From contig NW_022985188.1 of the NCBI RefSeq assembly GCF_010093535.1, forward strand, positions 729,248 through 793,247: 64,000 nt of DNA, written 5' to 3'. Under the pieces are notes generated by a model. The model did not search any database and was not told the origin of the DNA. It was given only the letters and a program-made list of their open reading frames with translations. Position 1 is the first letter of the stretch. Each line of letters opens with the position of its first letter. A program made the position numbers and the translations under genes. Origin of the DNA: Lindgomyces ingoldianus. Its lineage: Eukaryota > Ascomycota > Dothideomycetes > Pleosporales > Lindgomycetaceae. Shown one piece after another: positions 47,812-56,620 of the stretch.

Positions 47812-48053
47812 ACTGCTTAGGCAAATAGGGGGATTTTCGGTTTTGGTGTTCTGTCTTGTGTGTTTTCATTCCTACTCTGCCGGCGGACTGGGAACGGAGG
47901 CTGCAGCTGGCCTGCGTCAATCCTGGCTAGTCTTCGAGGGATCTTTTCTGCATATTGACTTTTACCTCCCGGGCTTTTTGGTTCTTCTCAGTTCAGTGTT
48001 TGTTGCCACCTTCGCTTGAATTTCGATTTTGAAGCTCTTAGATGATGATTCCA

Positions 48054-48650
48054 TTATTTCAGCCTGTAGTGTGTCTCTCCTGCTTGGAGCACTGTGTTGC
48101 AAAGATCAAGCTCCTTCACCGAATCCTCAGCCGATGTCTTCACCACCTTACCATTAAGCACGCACTCCCAGAACTCAAGCATCTGTAGCGTATACGGATC
48201 TTCATACAAGTTGTTTAATCTCGTAAATGTTCGTTATACACCCAGTCCAGTTTGATGCTGTTGTAGTCATTCTTGGTAGGGTAACACTAAGCCATATAAG
48301 CCATATTATTGCCTTCACGGACAAGGGTGTGGCAAGAGCGGGCAGGCCTTCTTCGCCACTAGCAGTACCAAAATCCCCTACGCTTCGCTGGTGATCAAAC
48401 ACGAATAGGCGCCGTTTGTGACAAAAGTATGAGCGATCATTGCAGGGGAGATAGTGCAGTGGCTTCTTCTCGGCATGCGATCCCGGTTCCGTGGATGATT
48501 TGAGATCTATCCTAGCGAGGGAGGTGCGTGCCAATCGCGCAAAAGGCTAGAAACAGACCCAGAAAATGAGTATATCATACGCTTCATCGATATAAAATAC
48601 CTACCGAATAAGCTCATCTCCTTTTTCGACCGCCTCATTCAGGTCCGACT
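48054..48650 (-). pseudogene. Relic with an oxidoreductase-like C-terminus (Gfo/Idh/MocA-type, tentative)
   Basis: The minus-strand frame ending at TAA 48056-48054 reads LYEDPYTLQMLEFWECVLNG and continues about 28 residues. Just upstream (about 48230-48270) the segment YNSIKLDWVYNEHL lies in another frame, so a single-base shift near 48226 breaks the gene. Farther upstream about 95 codons (48540-48255) are open but look out of frame. A short exon-like piece with EKGDELIR lies at about 48610-48650, followed by GTAGGT. The DPYTLQMLEFWECVLNG block resembles the C-terminal helix of Gfo/Idh/MocA dehydrogenases, but I am not sure. Dead in any case. Confidence 0.35.
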
Positions 48651-49341
48651 ATAAAATCCAAGGAGGTAAGAAGACATATCGTTGATGATAGAGGCAATCC
48701 CCAGGCATGTTTGCAAATATGCTAAGGGCCTAGAGAGGTCGCTTGAGGCAAGATTTACTAGAGTTTCTGCGGGGTGATTACTGGTATCCTCGATTTGTTG
48801 AATATGATCTATCCTAAGTGGGGAGCTTATTGGAAAACCTTATGTAGGGCTACGAATAGTACTGATTTAGCGTAAGGAGCCGGTCAGAGGCCACTACATG
48901 TACAAGAAGATGCAGGTAATCGGACGCGAGTAGGACCTGTCATTGCTCTAATAATCGATTGATATCCATACTTTACAACGGCGGCGCTGCAAACCTTCCC
49001 CGTGTATCACGTGAAGAGACACGCTAGCCGTATCGAGAGTCCGTGCCGGTGAAAGCTCGGACGCGCTATGAACCTTGCGATCGACACGTTGCGCCGGACT
49101 TTCTTGCCTTCCCTTCTTATGCTTCCGGCATGAGCTCGGTGAACTCGATGTTACTTTGCCGGGGCGGCAGGCCTACTATGGCCTAAAGTTATGCTTTTCT
49201 CCGACAAGATAGTTGTTGTTGTCGTTGCGCTCTGTGGTTGCAGCTGCTGCTGATAAAGCGTCTCGCAAGGACGCGGTTATTTTCAGTCTACCATGAGCCT
49301 CTGTCTTCTCTCACGTCCGCAACGCTTTCGAGCTTGACAAC
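48651..49341. other. No gene recognised
   Basis: Balanced composition with scattered short frames on both strands. Possibly the worn 5' part of the oxidoreductase-like relic on the minus strand and the promoter of the next relic. No RNA gene or repeat seen. Confidence 0.4.
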
Positions 49342-49830
49342 ATGGTCGAATTTACGGTATCGCGCTGTGTTGTACCCCTCCTCCTTCTGCATGCTGTGTT
49401 CAGCAAAGCTACCAGCCATGTCCAACGCAACAACACTGAAAGCTACGCCTGTAATCTTCTTCATGAATTGATGAACTGGATGGACATGTATTATGACGCT
49501 GACGCGGGGTATCTCTTCTCTCTGGATGCGGACGCTTTGACATACGAAACTTGATCATTAGCTTGGTATGCATCTGGATTACTAGCGAGGAACGAGGGCG
49601 ACGATGCCGAACAGGCTGCGAAGATTATTCGCAATGTTATCGATGGCCAGCACAAGAACATTAGCTTCTAGTGGTTCGGCGACTACTAGGTCTACCTAGA
49701 GGAGCCTACCGTTGGCACCGAACAGTATCCCCCAGTCATCTACAACTCCTGGGATCCGAATTGGAGGGGGTTCGTCGGCACAACTTTCTTTAGCGTGTGC
49801 AGAAGTGCATCGTTCTGTACAGAAATATGA
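49342..49830 (+). pseudogene. Secreted-protein relic with three RIP-type stops, 3' truncated
   Basis: From ATG 49342 one frame encodes a signal peptide (VVPLLLLHAVFSKATS), then Y-A-C-N-L-L-H-E-L-M-N-W and DADAGYLFSLD. Beyond a TGA (49552) it reads WYASGLLARNEGDDAEQA. Beyond two TAG (49669, 49687) it reads PPVIYNSWDPNWRGFVGTTF at about 49735-49790. The three stops are CGA/CAG-to-stop changes. After GTTF the frame loses similarity and ends, so the C-terminal part is deleted or replaced. The sequence looks like a conserved fungal secreted family that I cannot name with confidence; a glycoside-hydrolase-like fold is possible. Confidence 0.6.
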
Positions 49831-50195
49831 GCAAAAACATGGTCGATTCTATAAAAGGTACCGTAACGGACTAATCAAAATGCGTGCCTCCGAAAGCCTT
49901 GGCAATCGAGGAACAACTCAATCCGGAGCCTCTATCGGTCGGCGTCTCTGGTTGCAGCCCAGAACACTTCTCAACTCTAAGCTAAAGTGCACGCTGCATG
50001 CTAAGCCCGTATTTACAAATCTCCCTTTCGCCGCAAACAGTTTGGTGATATGGCTGTTTCCGGATAGATCTTATACAAAGAAAGTAGATCAAACAGGGTA
50101 GAGCTTAATTATAAATATAAAGGTGCTCTGTTCCCTTTGCATAGCAATACATATTGGAAAACGAGCTACTTCCCAGCAACCATACCAACGATATC
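49831..50195. other. Unassigned stretch before the dynamin-like fragment
   Basis: No gene supported. A TATAAATATAAA run near 50111-50122 may be the core promoter of the following gene. Confidence 0.35.
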
Positions 50196-50644
50196 ATGGC
50201 AAGAGGACTTGAACTCTCGTCGGTTGGCGATCTCGACAATGAGCAGCGACTCAGGATACTGGGTATCATAGACAAGCTCCGTGAGCTCGGAATCAGTGAG
50301 AACGTTTCTCTGCCCCAGGTTCGTACCTACGACAACTGTTTGGTCCCTGAAGCTGATCGAAGCCAGCTCGTTGTTGTTGGTGATCAGTCAAGCGGAAAGT
50401 CATCTCTCCTCGAGGGACTCACTGGGCTGTCATTCCCTGTAGCCAGTGAGTTGTGTACCCGCTTCGCCACACAGATTGTGTTGCGTCGTGCGCCAGTCGA
50501 GGAAGCAGAAGTGCGCATTACCATCATCCCTGGCCCAGATGCCCAAGGAGACGAAGACATGTTGGATAGGTTGCTCGGCTTTGAGAGAATTATTTCCGCC
50601 GGCAAGCAGGATCCGATTCTGATCACAATAGTTGATATGATCGT
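50196..50644 (+). pseudogene. Dynamin-like GTPase, 5' fragment cut by a transposase relic
   Basis: ATG 50196 opens MARGLELSS. An intron at 50319-50366 (48 nt, GTTCGT...CTGATCGAAGCCAG) should be removed, because it sits exactly inside the usual LPQLVVVGDQSSGKSS block. The G1 loop GDQSSGKSS and the switch-I segment CTRFATQIVLRR are intact, followed by FERIISAGKQ. At about 50620-50645 the dynamin sequence stops and minus-strand transposase sequence begins. The DxPG (G3) and TKxD (G4) motifs, middle domain and GED are missing. Fungal dynamin-like proteins of this type act in membrane remodelling or antiviral-like functions; this fragment cannot hydrolyse GTP normally. Confidence 0.8.
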
Positions 50645-51450
50645 CAGGTCTTCTCCTTAGTACAGCGATTGAACACCTGTTCAAGCCAGGCTAGTCTAAT
50701 ATCATTGTTAGTCCAGCCAGAGGGGGATGAGGTGATAAAGGCCTCATGTTCTCCTGCCTTGATTGTGTCTACCTAGGCTGATTGAATGCCCTTGTTGGCA
50801 GCCTCATAGATCAGGCTTGGTGGCAGAGCTGATCCATCAGCGCAGATACACGCTAGGACTGTGATCCACGCTTGATTGCCATCCTGGAGTGATGCTCTGA
50901 CTTCCTTTCTCTCCCACATTCGTCGGCTGAATATCCTCTTTGATCTGCCAACGATACCAATTAGGAAGCCTTTCTTATCCATATTGTAGGTATGACGAGG
51001 TTCTATCTGGTGTTGATTGATCTTGCTGTGTAGCAGGTCGAAGTAGAGGCGATATTTATCCTCTGAATCAGCTTTGTGGCGATTGCTGTCCATGCTGACT
51101 GTCCATTGCGAGACGAGATGAATGCTGTGTTGGTTGATGAAGCGGGTAACCCAGCTCTCGCTGACTGCCTTCTTAGCCACTGCAGAGGCGAAATTTTGAA
51201 TCATCTCCCTAGTAGGAGGTATATGTCTCTCTGTGAGTCCTTCGATATATCGTACAAGCCCCTGCTCTTGCTGTAGGTTGAGCTTCTGCTGGTTGATGTT
51301 CTTGGCTTTATTTGGGGCCTGAACGCGCTTGTGGCTTCGGGATAACGTAGTTCGATTTACACCGTAGATAGCAGCAATATTTCTGTACGAAAATGATTCT
51401 CCTAGATTCAAGGATTCAATAGCCGTAATCGCGTCCTCGATTGCCTCCAT
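50645..51450 (-). pseudogene. Pogo/Fot1-type transposase, broken and 3' truncated
   Basis: Start ATG 51450 (MEAIEDAITAIESLN). The N-terminus has a psq-type helix-turn-helix (SYRNIAAIYGVNRTTLSR) and then a CENP-B/Tc5-type DNA-binding region (RYIEGLTERHIPPTREMI...WVTRFINQH). The DDE catalytic domain begins with YNMDKKGFLIG (first Asp; the usual Glu after Asp is Lys here), then GRSKRIF and ITVLACICADG. A TAG at 50775-50773 replaces a likely Trp codon, after which the same frame continues with FITSSPSGWTNNDI and LAWLEQVFNRCTKEKT to about 50645 and stops at the dynamin junction. The second Asp region is present in part; the third acidic residue and the C-terminus are lost. Base composition is normal, so RIP has not acted strongly. 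Confidence 0.85.
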
Positions 51451-51554
51451 ATTGATAGAGTTATGACGCGTCAAATGGAGGAAATATTTTGGTGTTTTGG
51501 TGTTGGGTGGCTCGTCACGCGAAGTGGCTCGGCACGCGTACAGACACGTCACAT
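51451..51554 (-). mobile_element. 5' end of the pogo-type element with paired subterminal repeats
   Basis: In transposase sense the element starts at TA followed by ATGTGACGTGTCTGTACG. It then carries two similar words, GTGCCGAGCCAC and GTGACGAGCCAC, about 17 bp apart, before the transposase. This is the same layout (ACGT/ATGT at TA, paired subterminal repeats) seen in elements A, B and the 25424 element. The other end of the element is missing. Confidence 0.55.
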
Positions 51555-51574
51555 TATAAAGTGTTATAGACATA

Positions 51575-52523
51575 AAGAAATAACTATAAACTTAAGCTCC
51601 CTTTTATAATAAAAATACACTTATAGTTTTACTCTTTAAAACTTAAAAAGGCTCTAAAACAGATTCTACTATCTATAATAAAGTAAAAGGACGTAGAAAT
51701 AGAATATAAAGTAGAACACATTATAAGCAACTAAAAAAAAAGATAAGAACTTTTAGTTAAATAGAAAGAATAGCTTACTAGTAAAAATATATAAGAACTT
51801 ATTAAGAACTTAATAAACACTTACTAACTATTAAAAAGATATTTATCTTATTTAAATAAAACTAGCTAGAGGACAGCAGCTTAAAAGAGAACACATTCCT
51901 AGCTGCTAAAGAAGGCACCCTACTATTATTAGATAGCAGCAATGTACAAGAACAGGACCCTAGAGACGCTAGCTAAGAAGGAGAAAGACTAGCAGCCTCT
52001 CTCTTAAGTGCTTTAATTTTATTTAATAATAAGAAGTCTTTTTCTAAATACTTTACTCTTTAATTTTAAAAGCTTACTAGCTACTTCTTAAGACATAGTT
52101 TTTTAAGACTAGAATAGCTTTTTTTTTATACTAATAGCTTCTTAGTCTAAAATTTCTTTAGGTTACTTAATAGTTTTAACTACTTTTTTTTAAAACACTT
52201 TTAAGTAGCATCTAAAATAAAGGCATTACACCTACTGCTTTTTTTTTACACACTCTACACACTTGTCTAATAATAAGGTTAGGACATAAGAAGATTTAGA
52301 AGAATAACATAGCTTACAAAGATGCATCTTTACATAATAAAGAGGATTAAGGTAGGAAGCAGCTTGTAAATAATAGATTTAACTCTACTATTAAAGCATA
52401 GTTAATAAAGATAGACCTTTATAAAGTGTTTATTAAAAAGGACTTATAGGTAATAAAAGAATTCTAACACTTATAGTAGAGTAGGCAGAACAGCAAGAAC
52501 GCTGCTAGGGAGGGAGACCTGCG
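51575..52523 (+). mobile_element. 3' end of a Gypsy-2-related chromovirus interior, 5' part missing
   Basis: AT-rich, RIP-mutated. The order of words (an AAGAACTTATTAAGAACTTA-like stretch, later ATACTTTACTCTTTAATTTTAA, then a purine tract AGGGAGGGAGACC before TGTTATAA) follows the 28.7-29.6 kb part of Gypsy-2, i.e. chromodomain tail, 3' UTR and polypurine tract. The pol region is absent; the fragment starts near the pogo relic. Confidence 0.6.
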
Positions 52524-53281
52524 TGTTATAATCTATAACTAGATTAGCTAGAGACTAGTTAATGTGCCCCACTGTAAGGCCGAGATGGCGCTTACGTGCG
52601 ACAGGTATATATACTATTCTGCACCCGAAAATCAACGTTGGTTGATTATTCGTACCTTTTGGTTGTATTAGCGGAGTGGTGCGGAGCCCCGTCCTTACAC
52701 CCACTACCTAAACAACTAGGCATAGAACCCCTTTATGCCTAATAAGAAAGAGCTAGATAAAGAGGATTAGAACTTAGTAAAAGACTATACAAAAACTGCA
52801 TTACCTAATAGAAACACTGCATAAGAGATTATAGTAAGCGCAAGTCTTAGTAACCTAGGACTACAATTACTGCACAACAGATTGCAGTAAGCGTAACACT
52901 TAGCAGGCTAGGCCTGCAATGATTATAAAAATAAAAAAAGAATAAAAAGGCCTTATTAATTAACTTTAAAAGAGTGTAATTAAAGTTTAGTTTATTTTTA
53001 CATAAACTAAGTAGCATTCTAGCTTTATAATAAGCTGTAATACTAGTTGTATATCTTGCACTATATATACCTCTACTTCTGTCCCTAGGACTGTTTGACC
53101 TAGTGCCTATACTGCTGTCTAAGGGCAAACCACAATTCAGCCACCTACTTACCTCCCTAACTAGAGCCACGCTAAGAACTGTACATCTAAGGAAGGCCTC
53201 TTCATAACCTCTGTCACCTAACACAAGCCTGCGTGCTTAGGGCATTCTAAACTAGAACTCTCTTAAGTAAAAATTATAACA
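52524..53281 (+). repeat. LTR of the Gypsy-2-related element (about 758 bp)
   Basis: It starts TGTTATAATC after a polypurine tract and ends near ATTATAACA. It shares the TATATCTTGCACTATATATACC promoter-like block with the Gypsy-2 LTR and then diverges. A patch at 52560-52690 is unmutated and GC-rich. No partner LTR is in the window. Confidence 0.55.
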
Positions 53282-53496
53282 TTAATTAAAGCTATTAAAC
53301 TCTTAGAATTTTTCTTTCTAGTATAGTATAAAGCATGTTATAAAAAAGTAGTTTTCTTTACAGTACTAGTAAAAAAAGTGTTTAATTTTTTCTTTTAAGT
53401 CTTTTTCTATAAGACTAGGTGTTGCGTTTGCTAAAAGGTCAACCTCCTAGCTAGCACAGCAGAAGGATATATATAGACGGATAGCTGTACGCGACA

Positions 53497-53508
53497 CACC
53501 CCCCAGCT
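53497..53508 (-). other. TRIM polypurine tract
   Basis: On the minus strand AGCTGGGGGGTG ends exactly at the downstream LTR, much like the TGAGGGGGTG tract of Copia-1. Confidence 0.7.
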
Positions 53509-53744
53509 CGAACTGTGGAACGAGAGAGGTGAAACATGTTGAAACAACCTCAACACCCTCCTAGCCTAAGCAGAAGAACTTAGAGACAGATCTAGTAAGG
53601 TAGCCTCTGTAATAGACGCACTGCCTAAATGCTCTTTGCTAAGCGTGGGAATTAAACACGCAGTGCTCTAGGATAATGCAATCCTATTAGTGGAGCAGGG
53701 GTGCGCAAATTTTTAAGCGCTAACCATCTACACTACGCCGCGAA

Positions 53745-53757
53745 CCAGGCTCATAAC
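53745..53757 (-). other. TRIM primer-binding site, half-tRNA of initiator Met
   Basis: GTTATGAGCC on the minus strand, immediately next to the LTR, is complementary to GGCTCATAAC, the anticodon arm of initiator tRNA-Met up to the anticodon loop. This internal priming is known for Ty1/copia elements. Confidence 0.7.
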
Positions 53758-54881
53758 TGTTGCGTTTGCCAAAAGGTCAACCTCCCAGCTAGCACAGCAG
53801 AAGGATATATATAGACGGATAGCTGTACGCGACACTAGGTTTAATAGTAATAGCTTTTATTACTATAGTAGTATCTTTATTCTTTACTTTTCTAAAGTCT
53901 AGGCATTTTTAATAAAAGTAGCTTACTTTTTTATAGTTTAGGTAAGCTTTCTTTTAAAGCTACTTTTTTTTTACTTTTTATTTAATAGTAGCTTATTACC
54001 TTTCTTAAGAGTTTTATTATTCTTTTAGAAGGTACTATGTATGTGTTTTATGTAGCTAAGGTCTATTAGTTCTTTACTATATTAGAGAGCCTTCTTTCTA
54101 GGTGCTAGCTTAGGCTTTTAGGCTGCTGCGCCTAGTTTTTTTTTATGTTTACATTTTTTATATTAATTATTATAAGTTACTACTTAATATATTTTTTAAA
54201 AGTATTTAGTTTTCTATTATACATAAACTTATTTTTAATTATGTTATATAGTTTTTTATAAAACATTCTTTCTAAAGCTTTTTAGTCTATTTATTTATAG
54301 ATAGCTAGTTGTTTGTAAAAGCAGGCTGTGTAGTGCTAAACTGTCTCTTTTTCTTACTATAAGGTGTTTATTTTATCTGCTACTACTTTTTCTTTATTAA
54401 CTAGCTTATAAATTATAGTCAAGGCTTTCTTAAATAAGTTTATACTACTAAATATCTTTTTAGTTTAAAGTAAAAGCACACTGCTATTTGTTTTAAAGTT
54501 TATCTAATTATTAGCATAGGGTTAAAACTAGACAGCTAGTAAGCTGTCTAGGTGCAGCCTTATCTATAAGATTATCTTCTTATAGGTCTAGAATGCTCTT
54601 TTATTATATTGCATATATAGGTGGCATTATGTAAAGAAAGGCTTAAGGTTTTTTAAGCTTCTAGTAAAAAGCTTTAAAAAGGCTAGTTTTAAAGTCTTTT
54701 TAAAAGTAATACTAGCTTTTTCTTAAGTAGTATTTTTAAAGTTTAACACTTTAAGTTATAGGGCCTAAATCTATACATTAATAGTTGTAGGTTATTAGTT
54801 CTAGGCTAATTACATAAGAGCTTACTTAAGAGCTATTATTTTACTATTTATAGCCCTTAGCTTTTTAATTTGTTCTACATA

Positions 54882-56003
54882 ATGTACTTTACAGGCAAGT
54901 TGCTTACACACCTAAGTTACTTACTTTTACTAAGACCTTACTAAACTACTTTTTTTATACTAATGTATTCCTAACAACACTACTTAGATGTGCTAAAAAA
55001 AATGTTAGATATAGCTTATACTCTAAGCTTTTAAATAAAATATAAAACTTTTAAAAAAATATACTATAGCTATATATAAAGTTTCTTAAAAGATAATAAA
55101 TAACTATAGCACTAAGTAACTTTTATAAGCTAATTCTATAGCTAACTTATAAAAGCTAAGTAATAATAAAAAGTAAGTAATTATTAAAACTATACTTAAG
55201 CTATATATATAAGAATTTTCTTTTTAAATAGCATTTATAGCTAATATAGCTAATTCTTTACACGCTAAGTATAATTTAGGCTATATTAGTATAAACTAGC
55301 TTAGTATGTTTAAAAAGTGTTATTTAAAGCTTAAAGTAATATTTAAGCATAGTATAACTATAAAAAAGCTTTTTATAAAAGTTCTAGAGTAATTTAAAGC
55401 AAGTTTAGCCTTATAAAAAATATTAAAGCTAAGTATAGTATCTAGAATAATAACATGTACAACTTGAGTAAAATAGGCTTTATTATAGGCTAAATATTTA
55501 TTAACTATACTTATACTTAAAACTTTACTTTAAGCTTTAAATAACACTTTATAAGCAGAGCAAGCTCTGCTAATAAACATACTAGGCTAGTTTATACTAA
55601 TATAGCCTAGATTATGCTTAGTGTGTAAAAAATTAGCTACATTAGCTATAAATGCTATCTAAAGAGATAATTTTTATGTATATAGCTTAAGTATAGTCTT
55701 AATAATTACCTACTTCTTATTATTACCTAGCCTTTATAAGTTAGCTATAGAATTAGCTTATAAAAGTTACTTAGTGCTATAGTTATTTATTATCTTTTAA
55801 AAAACTTTATATATAGCTGTAGTATGTTTTTTTAAAAGTTTTATATTTTATTTAAAAGCTTAAAGTGTAAGCTATATTTAATATTCTTTTAGCACATCTA
55901 AGTAGTGTTGTTAGAAATGCATTAGTATAGAAAAAGTAGTTTAGTAGGGTCTTAGTAAAAGTAAGCAACTTAGGTGTGTAAGCAACTTGCCTGTGAAGTA
56001 CGT
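54882..56003. mobile_element. DNA transposon B copy 2, uninterrupted 1122-bp foldback element
   Basis: Ends ATGTACTTTACAGGC and GCCTGTGAAGTACGT, TA on both sides (54880-54881, 56004-56005). The left about 480 bp match the reverse complement of the right about 500 bp, leaving an unpaired centre of roughly 150 bp. The right arm has an extra small hairpin, GCAGAGCAAGCTCTGC, absent from the left arm. No open frame. It serves as the intact reference that shows how copy 1 was split: the chromovirus went in after CTTTA-like sequence at about 55127, and the Copia-2 element X at AAATA near 55494. Confidence 0.85.
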
Positions 56004-56005
56004 TA

Positions 56006-56440
56006 TACAAAGACTATAAATATTCTACCTAGATTATCTCTACTACTATACATGTAATTTAAGAACACCTTCTTATAAGCCTTTCTTACATGCTATATAA
56101 CTAAGTATAGAATAATCTTATTATCTATATATTACACTACTCTCTTAGATTAGTTCCTGTACTAGCTTCCCCTGTTGCTAATACAGCCAAGCAAAGGATA
56201 AAGCTATAGAAGTTAGAAAAACAGACATTTAAAGTTGAATTGTTAAAGCGACAACAACACAAGTTTAGTATTATATTATTTTAATATTGCGTTTTATATA
56301 TAGTATTAGTTGCGCTAAGAGATTATTATCTAGCTTAGTGATTTGTCTAACTTAGTAATTGTTTGTGTTAACTAATTGTTATTAGCAATATTTATTAGCG
56401 ATAAATTTATAGTTGCCTAGTCTAGCTCCTAGGAGAACGT
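56006..56440. other. AT-rich transition without a recognised gene
   Basis: RIP-type composition fading out toward 56440. Around 56200-56265 there is a short Lys/Gln-rich reading stretch with a stop, possibly a worn transposon-protein end. Not assigned. Confidence 0.4.
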
Positions 56441-56620
56441 TAGCGCACGTGCCCCCGCGTGACCCAGATTCTTAGCGAACCTACCACGGAAAACGTCGCG
56501 ACTTTCGGAAAACTTTTCGGAACCTTGTCATTTGCTTACCTACCACCCATAACCTCCCGGACTGGAGATTCTTATAACGCCAAAATTGAAGCCAAGAACC
56601 ACTCAAACACGCTCCCGGCA

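Larger units (their letters stand above)
53420..53834 (-). mobile_element. TRIM: 415-bp miniature LTR retrotransposon with 77-bp LTRs (TSD CTAGG)
   Basis: Two direct repeats of 77 bp (53420-53496 and 53758-53834), differing by two C/T changes, have TGT...ACA ends and are flanked by CTAGG (53415-53419 and 53835-53839). The interior is 261 bp and non-coding. In minus-strand sense a primer-binding site (GTTATGAGCCTGG) directly follows the first LTR and a polypurine tract (AGCTGGGGGGTG) directly precedes the second, so the element is transcribed leftward. Each LTR has a TATATATAT box. Interior sequence has tRNA-like features (see findings). Movement would need proteins from a Copia element in trans. 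Confidence 0.88.
53282..54879 (-). mobile_element. Chromovirus Gag remnant on the minus strand, interrupted by a TRIM
   Basis: Read through stops on the minus strand, 54660-53850 resembles the Gypsy-2 Gag region (…FFTQCHLYMQ, LVNKEKVVVDKI…) and a later Lys-rich part where a zinc knuckle is expected. The fragment faces away from the preceding LTR remnant, so the two are separate insertions or a rearrangement. RIP-degraded. Confidence 0.55.

Noticed and set aside
49712..50101. 129-codon plus-strand frame after the secreted relic
   Set aside because: It starts in the wrong frame within the conserved NSWDPNW segment and has no recognisable features of its own.
52847..53224. 125-codon minus-strand frame
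   Set aside because: It lies within an LTR remnant and shows no conserved features.
53625..53740. A genuine nuclear tRNA gene inside the TRIM
   Set aside because: A- and B-box-like words and a D-arm are present, but the acceptor stem does not pair and the anticodon arm is out of place, so I list it only as tRNA-like.
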